The notes beneath the pieces are model-generated. The model ran no database searches and was not told the DNA's origin. It was given only the letters and a program-made list of their open reading frames with translations. A stretch of 27,788 nt of DNA from an uncultured Olsenella sp. (GTDB lineage: Bacteria > Actinomycetota > Coriobacteriia > Coriobacteriales > Atopobiaceae), in the NCBI GenBank assembly GCA_959598545.1, contig CAUGFC010000010.1, forward strand, positions 1-27,788. The letters are read 5' to 3'. Positions 16,164 to 24,489 of this stretch are shown one piece after another (the first letter of the stretch is position 1; the number at the start of each line of letters is the position of its first letter). The position numbers and the translations under genes are program-made.

Positions 16164-16964
16164 CTACTCGTCCTCGGCCAGGGCCTCGGCGATCTCGTCG
16201 GTCATGTTCATGGTGTGGTAGACGTTCTGGACGTCCTCCAGCTCGTCGAGGCGGTCGACGAGGCGCTGGACCTTCTTGGCGTCGGCCACGGAGACGTCGG
16301 TCGGGGTGGTGGGGACCATGGTGAGCTCGGAGCCCTTGACCTCGATGCCCTGGGCCTCGAGACCCTTCTGGACGTCCTGCATCTTGTCGTAGGCGGTCCA
16401 GACGATCCACTCCTCGCCGGCGTCCTCGTAGTCCTCGCCGCCGGCCTCGGCCACGGCCATCATGAACTCGTCCTCGTCGACGGCGTTCTCCTTGTCAGCG
16501 ACCTTCTTGTCCTCGGACTTGATGACCTTCTCGACGGCGATGGAGCCCTTGCGCTCGAACTGGAACGCGACGGAGCCGGAGGTGCCGAGCGAGCCGCCGG
16601 AGTGGGAGAAGGCGGAGCGCACGTCGGCCGCGGTGCGGTTCTTGTTGTCGGTCAGGCAGTCCACGTAGACGGCCACGCCGGCGGGGCCGTAGCCCTCGTA
16701 GGTGATCTCGGCGTAGTTGGCGGCGTCGGAGCCGGAGCCGAAGGCCTTGTCGATGGCGGCCTTGATCTTGGCGTTGGGCATGGAGACCATGCGGGCACGG
16801 GCGACGGCGGCGGCGAGCGTCGCGTTGTTGTCGGGGTTGGGGTCGCCGCCGAGCTTGGCCGCAACGGTGATGTTGCGGGAGAGCTTGGAGAACAGCGACG
16901 AGCGCTTGGCGTCGATGGCCGCCTTCTTGTGCTTGGTAGTTGCCCACTTAGAGTGTCCGGACAT
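16164..16964 (-). CDS. yebC: YebC/PmpR family translation factor
   Basis: YebC/TACO1 proteins were annotated as transcriptional regulators; recent work assigns them a role in relieving ribosome stalling at proline-rich stretches. The 266-residue protein has MSGHSKWATTKHKKAAID at the start, SMPNAKIKAAIDKA, and ITYEGYGPAGVAVYVDCLTD with the family glycine turn; the length is slightly above the usual 240-250 because of an acidic insert near 150-180. The start is the ATG at 16964, seven bases after GGGG; an ATG two codons upstream is less likely. No ruvC lies next to it, unlike in many bacteria. Confidence 0.95.
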   Translation of the reverse strand: MSGHSKWATTKHKKAAIDAKRSSLFSKLSRNITVAAKLGGDPNPDNNATLAAAVARARMVSMPNAKIKAAIDKAFGSGSDAANYAEITYEGYGPAGVAVYVDCLTDNKNRTAADVRSAFSHSGGSLGTSGSVAFQFERKGSIAVEKVIKSEDKKVADKENAVDEDEFMMAVAEAGGEDYEDAGEEWIVWTAYDKMQDVQKGLEAQGIEVKGSELTMVPTTPTDVSVADAKKVQRLVDRLDELEDVQNVYHTMNMTDEIAEALAEDE

Positions 16965-17003
16965 GCGCATCCCCTTCGTTGATCCATGGCATGAAACGTG
17001 CCT

Positions 17004-17032
17004 ACGATAGCGAAGAGCGGCCGAAATGTAAA
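17004..17032 (-). promoter_or_regulatory. yebC promoter
   Basis: On the minus strand -35 TTTACA (17027-17032) and -10 TATCGT (17004-17009) are separated by 17 bases and lie about 40 bases before the yebC start. This is the best-spaced pair seen in the window. Confidence 0.5.
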
Positions 17033-17109
17033 GGGGCGCCGCGCGGTTTCGCGGGTTGGGGAGGGTGGCGCTTCCGCTCTCTTCTCGCCGGGCGCCTCTT
17101 GCCGTGCGG

Positions 17110-17218
17110 GTTAAGAATTCGGCTGCGTCCCCGTGCGGGGGGCCGTCCCGGGTTAGGAATCAGCGCCCGTCCCCGTCAAAACTGCGAGAGGGACGGGGAC
17201 GGGCGGCGTTTCCTAACC
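17110..17218. repeat. REP-like inverted repeat, with a decayed neighbouring copy
   Basis: GGTTAGGAA at 17151-17159 and GCCCGTCCCCGTC at 17165-17177 are mirrored by GACGGGGACGGGC (17192-17204) and TTCCTAACC (17210-17218), making a long hairpin with a 14-base loop. A decayed unit (GTTAAGAATTCGGCTGCGTC and on) begins at 17110. The pattern resembles palindromes mobilised by REP-associated transposases. It lies between the ECF S gene and yebC. The bases 17033-17109 hold no other feature except a partial CTTCTCGCC. Confidence 0.55.
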
Positions 17219-17233
17219 AAAATGCTCGGGCGA

Positions 17234-17243
17234 CGAGAAGGAC
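17234..17243 (+). other. Intergenic copy of the CGAGAAGGAC motif behind the ECF S gene
   Basis: CGACGAGAAGGACG ends six bases beyond the stop codon of the S-component gene, in the same relation to its gene as the copies at 2431, 8066 and 26445. Confidence 0.65.
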
Positions 17244-17249
17244 GTCGAC

Positions 17250-17954
17250 TCAGAGGCCGTACTTGGCAACGACGCGCCGGATCGCGCGGCCCCACGGCAG
17301 CCAGATCGCGGCGAGAAACGCGACCGTGGCTATGCCGTGCGTCACGTCGAGCGGCAGGCTAGCCGCGCAGGCGAGCAGCGCGGACTCCCAGGTGAGCGGC
17401 TGGACGTAGCCAAGCACGTGGTAGCCGTTCAGGATGAGGCCGTAGACCAGGCCGGACGCAAAGCCCCAGACGTAGAGCGCGGGCGCCCGGTCGAGCAGGC
17501 CACGCTCGCCCAGCACGCCGCCGACGTAGCCAACAAGCCCCCACGCGTACATCTGCCAGGGCGTCCACGGCCCCTGCCCGAAGAAGACGTTGGAGGCGAG
17601 CGCCGCCACGGCACCCACCACAAAGCCGCTGCGCCGGCCGAGCGCCGCACCCGCAAGAATCGCGATTGCCGAGACCGGCTTGACGTCCGGCAGCGGGGCG
17701 AAGAGCACGCGACCGGCCGCGGCAACGGCGGCGAGCACGGCGGTGGGCATGAGCTGGCGCAGCGCCGGCCGGAACGCCTCGAAGCTCGCGAAGAGCAGCC
17801 CCACGGCGAGAAGCGCCACGGCGAGCGTGAGGCCAGCAGTTGCCGGCACCCCCACAAGTGCGAGCGCGATCATGGCCGTCGGCACCGCTAGCAGGGCCGG
17901 AATCTCCAGTGCGGCGAGAGCCCGGGCCCACGGTGTTTGTCTCTCCCCCATCAT
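17250..17954 (-). CDS. ECF transporter S component, probably for cobalamin
   Basis: A 234-residue integral membrane protein with about six helices. The stretch PLPDVKPVSAIAILAGAALG, then GFVVGAVAALASNVFFGQG and PWTPWQMYAWGLVGYVGG, is typical of S components that dock to an ECF module. CbrT-type cobalamin transporters are the closest match I can recall; another vitamin is possible. The EcfA/EcfT/DUF4430 genes lie on the same strand just upstream, separated by one plus-strand gene. The start is uncertain: ATG at 17954 or 17951, neither with a good ribosome site. It diverges from the gene at 17995. Confidence 0.75.
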   Translation of the reverse strand: MMGERQTPWARALAALEIPALLAVPTAMIALALVGVPATAGLTLAVALLAVGLLFASFEAFRPALRQLMPTAVLAAVAAAGRVLFAPLPDVKPVSAIAILAGAALGRRSGFVVGAVAALASNVFFGQGPWTPWQMYAWGLVGYVGGVLGERGLLDRAPALYVWGFASGLVYGLILNGYHVLGYVQPLTWESALLACAASLPLDVTHGIATVAFLAAIWLPWGRAIRRVVAKYGL

Positions 17955-17994
17955 GGGTACCAGTTTGCCATAGGCCCGCGACCGAGGAGGCACC

Positions 17995-18420
17995 ATGCTG
18001 TACATCGGCAACTTCAGCTACAACGACGACACCGACAGCAAGGACAACTACTGCCTCATGCCCATCGTCGTGGAGGCGGAGAACGCCGACAGGGCGATGG
18101 AGAAGTTCGCGGTGCACCTCCACGAGGTCCGCAAAACGTCCGACCTTCTCGACGGGGCTCACGAGATCTACCTCGACTCCCTGACCGAGCTCGAGGGCGT
18201 TCCCACCGACCCCGTCATCTGCCAGTGGCAGAAGATCGTGCCGGCGATGGACGGCCTGTGCTCGATCACGAGCGCGCTGCCCGTGGCGGACGAGGACAGC
18301 GACCTCGCCAACGCCTACGCCTGGGGCGACGAGGACGACGAGCACGAGCACGTCGACGACCTCGAGGAGCTCGACGAGGACGAGCTCGCCGAGCAGGAGC
18401 CGTTCCTGCTGTTCGAGTAG
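17995..18420 (+). CDS. Hypothetical protein with a strongly acidic C-terminus (141 aa)
   Basis: Unknown function. The ATG at 17995 follows a strong GAGGAGG. Residues 1-90 look like a small mixed alpha/beta fold (MLYIGNFSYNDD, then CLMPIVVEAENADRAMEKF); from about residue 108 the chain is dominated by Asp and Glu. There is no signal peptide or membrane helix. The gene interrupts a set of ECF transporter genes on the opposite strand, and its last 106 bases overlap the end of the ecfA reading frame. Well-formed translation signals suggest a genuine gene rather than a shadow. Confidence 0.8.
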   Translation: MLYIGNFSYNDDTDSKDNYCLMPIVVEAENADRAMEKFAVHLHEVRKTSDLLDGAHEIYLDSLTELEGVPTDPVICQWQKIVPAMDGLCSITSALPVADEDSDLANAYAWGDEDDEHEHVDDLEELDEDELAEQEPFLLFE

Positions 18421-19853
18421 AGCCAGGATTCGCGCAGGAACTCGGCGGCGGGCTCGGTCGTCGTGACCTCGCCGTCGAAGACGAGCGAGGCCGTGTCGGC
18501 GACGGAACTCACGAAGGCGGCGTCATGGGTGGCGAGAAGGACCGTGGCGCCGCCGCTCGCCGCCGCGCGGACGCGCTCGGCCACCGCGACGCGCGCCGCC
18601 CGGTCGAGCCCCTTGGTCGGCTCGTCGAGCAGCAACAGGCGCGGGCGCACGAGCAGGAGCTTCTCGAGCGCAAGCAGCTGCTGCTGGCCGCCGGAGAGGT
18701 CGTACGGATGACGGTCCAGGCAGCCGGCGAGGCCCAGACGCTCGAGCGCGGCGTCGACCTCGGCCGCCCCGTAGCGACCCGATGACGCGGACCACTCCAT
18801 GAGCTCGTCACGAACCGTCTCGCACGCGAGCACGGCCTTGGGGTTCTGCGGCAGGAGCACCTGGTCGGCGGAGCGCGCGTTTCTCGCCCGCCCGCGCTGG
18901 GGGCGCAGCACTCCGGCCGCCACCTGCAGGATCGTCGACTTGCCACAGCCGTTGGAACCTAGGAGCGCGCGGACCTCGCCGCGCGCCACCCTGAGGCCCA
19001 GGCCCCGCAGCACCCACTCTTCGTCGCGCCCGTAACGAAACCACACGTCATCGAGGGCGAGCACGGGGCCGACGTTCTTCTCGTCTGAGTGACGGGTTTT
19101 ACCGTCCGTTGGGCACGAACCATCCTGGCGATGCGTAATTCCCGTCAGCGAATCGAGGGGGGCCGGACGAAGCTCCTCGAGCGCGACCTCGCGCGCGCGG
19201 CCGCCCTCCAGCGCGTAGGCGCACGTGGCGTAGTCGAGCATCGGGCCGGGCGCGTGCGTGGCCACCACGACCGTCATGCCCAGCTCGCGGTTGGCGCGGA
19301 AGAGAAGGGCGAGAAACGCCTGCTCGGCGACGGGGTCAAGCATGCTCGTGGGCTCGTCGAGCAGGATCGCGCGCGGGCGCATGGCGAGCACCGACGCCAG
19401 TGCCAGCACCTGGCGCCGGCCGCCCGAGAGCTCGGCCACGCGGTCGCGGAACCACGGGCCCATGCCCAGGTATGTGGCGGTCTCTGCCACGCGGCGACGC
19501 ATCTCCGGCTCCGGCGTGCCCAGGTTCTCCAGGCCGAAGGCCATCTCGTGCCAGACCGCGTCGCAGACCATCTGCGCGTCCGGGCTCTGGAAGACGTAGC
19601 CCACCGCGCGCGCGGACGCCGCGGCATCGAGCGAGCGAACGTCCTCGCCGTGCGCGCGCACCGTGCCGGAGAGCTCCCCCACCGGCGCGACCTCGGGCTT
19701 CGCAAGGCGCAGGAGCGTTGACTTTCCCGAGCCCGTGGCGCCCGCGAGCAGTGCGAACGCGCCCTCGGGCACCTCGAGGGAGACGTCGAGAAGAACGGGC
19801 TTCTCGGTGCCCGCATACGCGAACGTCACGCGATCGAAGGCAAGCGCGCTCAT
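18315..19853 (-). CDS. ECF transporter double ATPase (fused EcfA1-EcfA2 type)
   Basis: Two ABC ATPase domains in one 512-residue chain energise uptake of a vitamin bound by an S component. Domain 1 (about 1-235): Walker A GATGSGKST, Q-loop FQSPDAQ, signature LSGGRRQ, Walker B ILLDEPTSMLD, switch ATHAPG. Domain 2 (about 265-475): Walker A GSNGCGKST, Q-loop LPQNPKA, signature LSGGQQQ, Walker B LLLDEPTKGLD, switch ATHDAA. Both sites look complete. The ATG at 19853 overlaps the ecfT stop. The last 35 residues (Ser/Cys-rich) lie antisense to the acidic tail of the gene at 17995 and are probably run-through without function. Confidence 0.93.
   Translation of the reverse strand: MSALAFDRVTFAYAGTEKPVLLDVSLEVPEGAFALLAGATGSGKSTLLRLAKPEVAPVGELSGTVRAHGEDVRSLDAAASARAVGYVFQSPDAQMVCDAVWHEMAFGLENLGTPEPEMRRRVAETATYLGMGPWFRDRVAELSGGRRQVLALASVLAMRPRAILLDEPTSMLDPVAEQAFLALLFRANRELGMTVVVATHAPGPMLDYATCAYALEGGRAREVALEELRPAPLDSLTGITHRQDGSCPTDGKTRHSDEKNVGPVLALDDVWFRYGRDEEWVLRGLGLRVARGEVRALLGSNGCGKSTILQVAAGVLRPQRGRARNARSADQVLLPQNPKAVLACETVRDELMEWSASSGRYGAAEVDAALERLGLAGCLDRHPYDLSGGQQQLLALEKLLLVRPRLLLLDEPTKGLDRAARVAVAERVRAAASGGATVLLATHDAAFVSSVADTASLVFDGEVTTTEPAAEFLRESWLYSNSRNGSCSASSSSSSSSRSSTCSCSSSSSPQA
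18533..18542 (+). other. Copy of the CGAGAAGGAC motif inside ecfA (example of the VLL reading frame)
   Basis: On the gene strand it reads GTC CTT CTC GCC, encoding V-L-L-A in TVLLATHD. CTT is an uncommon Leu codon among the CTC/CTG of this gene, so the DNA string rather than the protein seems to be kept. Confidence 0.5.
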
Positions 19854-20722
19854 CGCCGCCCCCTCTCGCGCAGACGCGCCTCCAGCTCGGCCGCGGCGGG
19901 CAGCAGGGCGAGAAGCGCGCAGGGCACGCAGGCCCACCAGGGGCCGAGGCCGGTCATCCGCGGGTAGAAGCGCCAGTCGGCACAGAGGATCCAGGCGCAG
20001 GCGGCGGCCAGGGCGAGAAGCGCCGCGATTCCGCAGAGCGCCGCCACGTCGCGCGAGCGCAGGCGCTCCGTCCGGTAGCACGTGCGCGGCCGGCCCGACC
20101 CCCAGCCGCGGGCGCGCATGGAGTCAGCGCGCTCGAGCGACTCCTCGAGAGACCAGGAGAGCAGCAGCGACGACGTTCGCATGAGGGCGTCGCGCGCGGC
20201 AGGTCGCGCCCCGGCGGCGGTGCAGGCCGCGAGCGACGCGCGCACGTCGCCCGAGCGGCGGAGGAGCTGGGGTACGAGCTGGGCGACCATGCCCGCGAGC
20301 AGCGGCAGCGCCCGGGCGCGCCGCGGGGCGAGCGCGAGGAGCCGGTCCTGCGAGAGCACCGCCGCGGCACCCTCGAACCACAGGACCACGGCCCCAAGGA
20401 GCGCGCCCATCGTGGCGCCGTAGGCAAGGCTCTCCAGGTAGACGCTTCGCGGCCCCAGCTTGAGCAGCAGCGTGGACCCGGACGCCGAGAAGAGCGGGTT
20501 GGCCAGGCACACCAGGGCCAGCAGCGGCAGCTGCCAGGCCAGCCCGCGCACCGTGGCGGCGACACCCCGCGCGAGCAGCGAGAAGGCCAGTGCGCCCGCG
20601 AGCGAGACCGCCGTCAGCACGGGCTGCACCGCGAGCATCGTCAGCGCGACCACCCCGGTGAACAGCGTCGCCGGGACGGACGCGTGGACGGCGTCGAAGG
20701 CTCTGGCGCGCGGGGCGACCAC
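19850..20722 (-). CDS. ECF transporter T component (EcfT)
   Basis: EcfT couples the ATPase to the S component in the membrane. The 290-residue protein has five or six membrane helices and the characteristic ADSMRARGWG coupling motif near residue 202, with a second Arg-Arg-rich coupling stretch before it. It starts with GTG at 20722, only ten bases after the DUF4430 stop, without a ribosome site, so it is probably translationally coupled. It overlaps ecfA by four bases (ATGA). The three genes read as one operon behind the candidate riboswitch. Confidence 0.9.
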   Translation of the reverse strand: MVAPRARAFDAVHASVPATLFTGVVALTMLAVQPVLTAVSLAGALAFSLLARGVAATVRGLAWQLPLLALVCLANPLFSASGSTLLLKLGPRSVYLESLAYGATMGALLGAVVLWFEGAAAVLSQDRLLALAPRRARALPLLAGMVAQLVPQLLRRSGDVRASLAACTAAGARPAARDALMRTSSLLLSWSLEESLERADSMRARGWGSGRPRTCYRTERLRSRDVAALCGIAALLALAAACAWILCADWRFYPRMTGLGPWWACVPCALLALLPAAAELEARLRERGRR

Positions 20723-20732
20723 GGCGCTGCGG

Positions 20733-21194
20733 CTACTCGGTGAACTCGGTCACGTAGAGCCAGGTGACGACGTCGCCGGGCTCGAGCTCGAGCTCAGAGG
20801 CGGCGACCTCGGCCATCTCGCCGTTGACCTCGAACATCCAGCCGCTCATGTCGCCGAAGTCGCCGCCGGCCAGGCCGTTGATGCCCTGGACGTACATACC
20901 GTACTCGGAGTCTGAGGCGTTGACGTCATCGGCGGCGGCAACGAGCGCGTCGTAGGCCGTGGCGCCCTCGGGGAGCTCGACCTCCTCCGTGGTCTTCTCG
21001 CCCTCGCCGGCCGTCGCGTCGATCTCCACGGTGACCTCGATCGTGGCCTGCTGCTCCTGCGCGGCACCGTCGGCGTTGTCGCCCGCAGCAGGCGCGCCGC
21101 CGCACGCGACGACGGTCAGCGCGAGCGCGCACGCGGCGAAGCCGCCGACGAGCCGCGCGACGAAGGTCCTTCTCGACAGGTTCTTCTGAGACAT
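20733..21194 (-). CDS. DUF4430 lipoprotein, probable cobalamin-capture protein
   Basis: A 153-residue secreted lipoprotein: basic start MSQKNLSRRTF, hydrophobic stretch, lipobox VVAC with the modified Cys32, a Gly/Ala/Asp linker, then a DUF4430 domain (MSGWMFEVNGEMAE, ELEPGDVVTWLYV). DUF4430 is related to the C-terminal domain of transcobalamin, and such lipoproteins occur next to vitamin B12 uptake genes. It is the first gene of the ECF operon and likely hands substrate to the transporter. The ATG at 21194 has GAGG at short spacing. The cobalamin link is inferred from family and context. Confidence 0.85.
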   Translation of the reverse strand: MSQKNLSRRTFVARLVGGFAACALALTVVACGGAPAAGDNADGAAQEQQATIEVTVEIDATAGEGEKTTEEVELPEGATAYDALVAAADDVNASDSEYGMYVQGINGLAGGDFGDMSGWMFEVNGEMAEVAASELELEPGDVVTWLYVTEFTE

Positions 21195-21204
21195 GGGCGC
21201 CTCG

Positions 21205-21345
21205 CTTCCTCCCGGATGTCCGGGTGTCGGGAGGGCAAGGCGGGGCCAGCGGGCGTCCCCCGCCGTCCCTGGCACAGCCGTGTGCTGATCCGGAGTCAAA
21301 CCGGAGCCGTTTTCAACATGACGTAGCAGCTGCAAGAGCCGTGCC
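21205..21345 (-). promoter_or_regulatory. Candidate cobalamin riboswitch in the leader of the DUF4430-ecfTA operon
   Basis: The minus-strand leader contains a CCGG-TTTGAC-TCCGG stem, a close parallel of the cobalamin riboswitch CCGG(T)GCGAATCCGG core. This is followed by CAGC-ACACGGCTGTG in place of the B12-box region, a variable GC-rich hairpin, and near its 3' end CCCGGACATCCGGG like the closing CAGGAGACCTG element. The match is by eye and the 5' half is not well resolved. The B12-linked operon behind it supports the call. Confidence 0.5.
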
Positions 21346-21365
21346 CTCGATATGTGGTTGGTACC

Positions 21366-21374
21366 AGTGTAGCA
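21366..21374 (-). promoter_or_regulatory. Extended -10 promoter of the DUF4430-ecfTA operon
   Basis: The minus strand reads TGCTACACT, an extended -10 (TGn plus TACACT), about 20 bases upstream of the candidate riboswitch. A -35 is weak (GCCGAC). Confidence 0.4.
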
Positions 21375-21457
21375 TGCGGGCGGCGCGTCGGCCCTTGCAG
21401 CCGACCGTCAGGGATGCGCGCCTTTCGTGTGGGGCACGCGCGGGCAAGAAATGCGGG

Positions 21458-21463
21458 TATAAA
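21458..21463 (+). promoter_or_regulatory. Candidate -10 for the surface protein gene
   Basis: TATAAA, preceded by CGGG, lies 36 bases before the ATG at 21500 and is one of few AT-rich hexamers in this gap. No good -35 is seen. Confidence 0.35.
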
Positions 21464-21499
21464 GAAGGCATTTATCAGCTCCCGCAGAATCGGGGCATC

Positions 21500-24454
21500 A
21501 TGTCTCGCCGCCCGCGCGCCGCGCTCCTCGTCCTTCTCGCCCTGCTCCTCACGCTTGTCCCCACGACGGCGCGCGCGGCGGGGCTCGCCAAGCTCGTTGA
21601 CCCCGACACCTCCGCCCGCTGGGAGGAGGTCTTTGGCACGGGTTCCGGCACCATCTCAACGGAGAACGCCGGGCGCATCTGGGCCGACAAGTCCGTCTAC
21701 GCCAGCGCAGACGACGCGCGCGCCGCCGGCCTGCCCGTGAAGATTGACGTGGACGACCGCAGCTTCATCGTGGGCCTCTCCGCGCTGGCCTCGGCCGTCT
21801 CCGTGCGTCAGGAGGGCGGCCCCGCGCACGACGTGGTCTTCGTGGTGAGTACCAACCGGCTCCTCGAGGACATCACCTACGGCGGCCGACCCCAGGCAGA
21901 CTACCTCGTCGACGCCCTCAACCAGGCGATCGCGCGCCTCATGGCGGAAAACGAGGGCGGCGACACCCCCACGCGCGTGGCCGTGATCGGCTACGACTCC
22001 AAGGTCACGACGCTCATGCCGCTCGGCACCTACGCACCGGACGGCAACGGAGACTACGTCGCGTACGGCGGAGGCACGCTCTCCGTGACCGCCAAGGCCA
22101 CAGACGGCGCGGGCGTGACGGCCTCCGCGCAGCTCGGCAGCGGGTCCTACCTGCAGCTTGCCACGCATGTGGCGGGAGATGTGCTGGCGGGCGCCGCGGA
22201 CGACCCCGGCTCCGAGGACCGCGTCCCCGTGCTCTGCCTCATGGGTCGGGAGACCCCGCCGATGGCGAACGCCGACTTCACGAACCCGCCCGTCTACACC
22301 GGTGACGCCACGGGATTCCTGGGCCCGCTGCCGGGAAGCCGGGAGAACGGCTACGGCACAGACGCGCTTCTCGCCACGCTTCTCACGATGCGAAACGAGG
22401 CCGCGCGCGTGGACGCCGCATGGGGCGCCGAGCGGCCGCTCACGTTCTTCACCTGCGGCCTGGACACGAGCGAGACGGCCGCCTACCTGCTGGAGACCGC
22501 CCACGAGCAGGCGCATCACCCCCTGCCCGGCACCGGCGCGGCGGCCGGCACGGACCTGCGGGACAACCTCTCCACGGCAGCGCGGGCGTTCGCCGAAGCC
22601 TCCGCCGCGGGCGAGAAGAGCGTCACGCTGCACCTCTTTGGCTCAAGCACGCGCGGCCTCGTGGCCGAGGACGTCACCTTCCCCTGCGCTCCGGGCCTTC
22701 TCAGCGCCGCCGACGGCTACGAGATCACGCCCGTCGACGACTACCTCTCCGCTCGCAGCGCGAGCGCGCTCTCGTGGGCCTTTGGCACCGTGGTGGACCG
22801 CTCGCTCGGCGTGGTCTACACGGCTCCTGCCTCGGGCGGTCCCGGCGACGATCGCCCCGGCGGCAGCCGCGTCACCGTGTCCGACGAGGTGGGAGCCGGC
22901 ATGGAGGTCGCACGCGTGAGCGGCATCGTGTACGGAGACACGCTGCTCGACGGAGAGCTGGCCGCACAGGCCGTGAAGATCAGCCTCGAGGACCCCGGCC
23001 ACGCGGAGGCAACGCACGAGTTCGGCTACCTCGTGGAGGCCATGAACGCGCGCTACGACCTCGGCTATGCCGTCTACGACCTCTTCTACGACGCCCTGCA
23101 GGACGGCCAGTTCTCCTACGCCGGTCCCGGGAACTTCTCCAACCGCGCCTCCTGGTACGTGGACGACGCGCACGGGATGATCCCGATGGGTGGAGAGCCC
23201 TTCGCCTTTGCCACGCAGGCCGAGGTGGACGCCGCCGCGGACGGGCGCTGGCAGAAGCAGGCGTCCGAGGACGTGCGCGAGAAGATCGAGGCCGCGCAGG
23301 CCGCGGGCGCCACCGCCGTCTGCGAGACGTACTACTACATCGGCAACCTGCCCAACCAGTACACCGGCGGCGACGTCACGCTCTACGACTTTGTGGTCAT
23401 GGTGGAGACGAGCCTTGCCACCGGGCGGCAGACGCTGCTGCTTTCGGTGCCCGTGGACGCCGTCCCCGCGCGCCGCGCGAGCGTGACCGTGGCAGAGAAC
23501 GGCTCGGCCACGCTGGCGCTTGACGGCGATACGGACGTGAAGCCGCTGCGCTTTGCGTATCTCGTCTCGCCCACGCCGGACACCGAGGCTGTGCTCGAGC
23601 GCGCCGAGGCTGGCGAGGACGTGAGCGACGAGGAGCTTGAGGCGGCGCTCGGTGCGGACGTGCAGCACGTGCCCTCGGGCGCGCGGGCGGTCTTTGCGAG
23701 CGCCTTTACCGGCGCGGGCACCGACGCCGTCGCGGGGGCCGTGGCGTCTGCCTGGGCGGCGCAGACCAACTCCTACTACGCGTTCTCACGCGACACGCCG
23801 CTCTTCTCGCGCACGTCGGGCGGCTACGCCCCGCTTGCGACGCTTCCCCGGGGCGGCCAGACCTACTACTTCGAGCAGACCGTCTACACCGCGGACGTCT
23901 CCTCGGCGAGTGGCGACGCGCCGGCCAAGGTCGAGAAGACCATGGAGCCCTACACGGTGACCCTTGACGCGAGCGAGATCCCCCTGCGCTTTGACGTGCG
24001 GGACGGGCAGTGCGTGGCGCTCGCGGGCACGCCGCGCTACGTGCGTGCCACCGACCTGGGCTCCGCCGAGAAGGACCCCGACGTCACGGGCAGCGCGCCG
24101 TACGTTGAGCGCCTCGCGCTCGCCGAGGAGGGCGACGGCGCTGTGCGGCTCTCCGCGCGCCTGGGCAACAACGGCGCGCTCGTCCTACCCGACGACGTGG
24201 AGTCGGAGCCCACGCCCGAGCCCGAGCCGAATCCGACCCCCGAGCCCGACGACCCCGGAGACGCCCCGGACCCCGGCCACGACTCCCCCACGCGGCCGGA
24301 CGAGCGGCCCTCCGAAGACGAGCAGGCCGGCGCCTCGGAAGGCGGCGACCTCCCCGCGACTGGCGAGCGCGACGACGGCACCGTCCTTCTCGTCCTGCTC
24401 TTCTTTGGCACCTCCGCCGTGGCAACGGCCTTCGTCCTCCTCTGGCGTCGCTGA
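21500..24454 (+). CDS. LPxTG-anchored VWA-like surface protein (984 aa)
   Basis: Secreted and wall-anchored: signal peptide (residues 1-26, cleavage likely after ARA), and at the C-terminus a Pro/Glu-rich spacer, LPATG at 951-955, a membrane helix and a LWRR tail for sortase. The N-terminal part has GRIWADKSVYAS (58-69), a motif of Gram-positive VWA surface proteins and pilus-tip adhesins. It also has a VWA-type strand DVVFVVSTNR (111-120) where the metal-binding DxSxS is replaced by STNRL. About 700 residues of unassigned beta-rich sequence follow. The ATG at 21500 has only GGGG upstream; a longer in-frame start at 21224 lacks support. Likely an adhesin or envelope structural protein. Confidence 0.88.
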   Translation: MSRRPRAALLVLLALLLTLVPTTARAAGLAKLVDPDTSARWEEVFGTGSGTISTENAGRIWADKSVYASADDARAAGLPVKIDVDDRSFIVGLSALASAVSVRQEGGPAHDVVFVVSTNRLLEDITYGGRPQADYLVDALNQAIARLMAENEGGDTPTRVAVIGYDSKVTTLMPLGTYAPDGNGDYVAYGGGTLSVTAKATDGAGVTASAQLGSGSYLQLATHVAGDVLAGAADDPGSEDRVPVLCLMGRETPPMANADFTNPPVYTGDATGFLGPLPGSRENGYGTDALLATLLTMRNEAARVDAAWGAERPLTFFTCGLDTSETAAYLLETAHEQAHHPLPGTGAAAGTDLRDNLSTAARAFAEASAAGEKSVTLHLFGSSTRGLVAEDVTFPCAPGLLSAADGYEITPVDDYLSARSASALSWAFGTVVDRSLGVVYTAPASGGPGDDRPGGSRVTVSDEVGAGMEVARVSGIVYGDTLLDGELAAQAVKISLEDPGHAEATHEFGYLVEAMNARYDLGYAVYDLFYDALQDGQFSYAGPGNFSNRASWYVDDAHGMIPMGGEPFAFATQAEVDAAADGRWQKQASEDVREKIEAAQAAGATAVCETYYYIGNLPNQYTGGDVTLYDFVVMVETSLATGRQTLLLSVPVDAVPARRASVTVAENGSATLALDGDTDVKPLRFAYLVSPTPDTEAVLERAEAGEDVSDEELEAALGADVQHVPSGARAVFASAFTGAGTDAVAGAVASAWAAQTNSYYAFSRDTPLFSRTSGGYAPLATLPRGGQTYYFEQTVYTADVSSASGDAPAKVEKTMEPYTVTLDASEIPLRFDVRDGQCVALAGTPRYVRATDLGSAEKDPDVTGSAPYVERLALAEEGDGAVRLSARLGNNGALVLPDDVESEPTPEPEPNPTPEPDDPGDAPDPGHDSPTRPDERPSEDEQAGASEGGDLPATGERDDGTVLLVLLFFGTSAVATAFVLLWRR

Positions 24455-24489
24455 GCCGCGGCGGCCCGCCCACTTGTGTATTCGGTTGG

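Noticed and set aside
18315..18420. The Ser/Cys-rich C-terminal tail of the ECF ATPase as a functional domain
   Set aside because: It is the complement of the acidic codons of the gene at 17995 and comes after the complete second ATPase domain.
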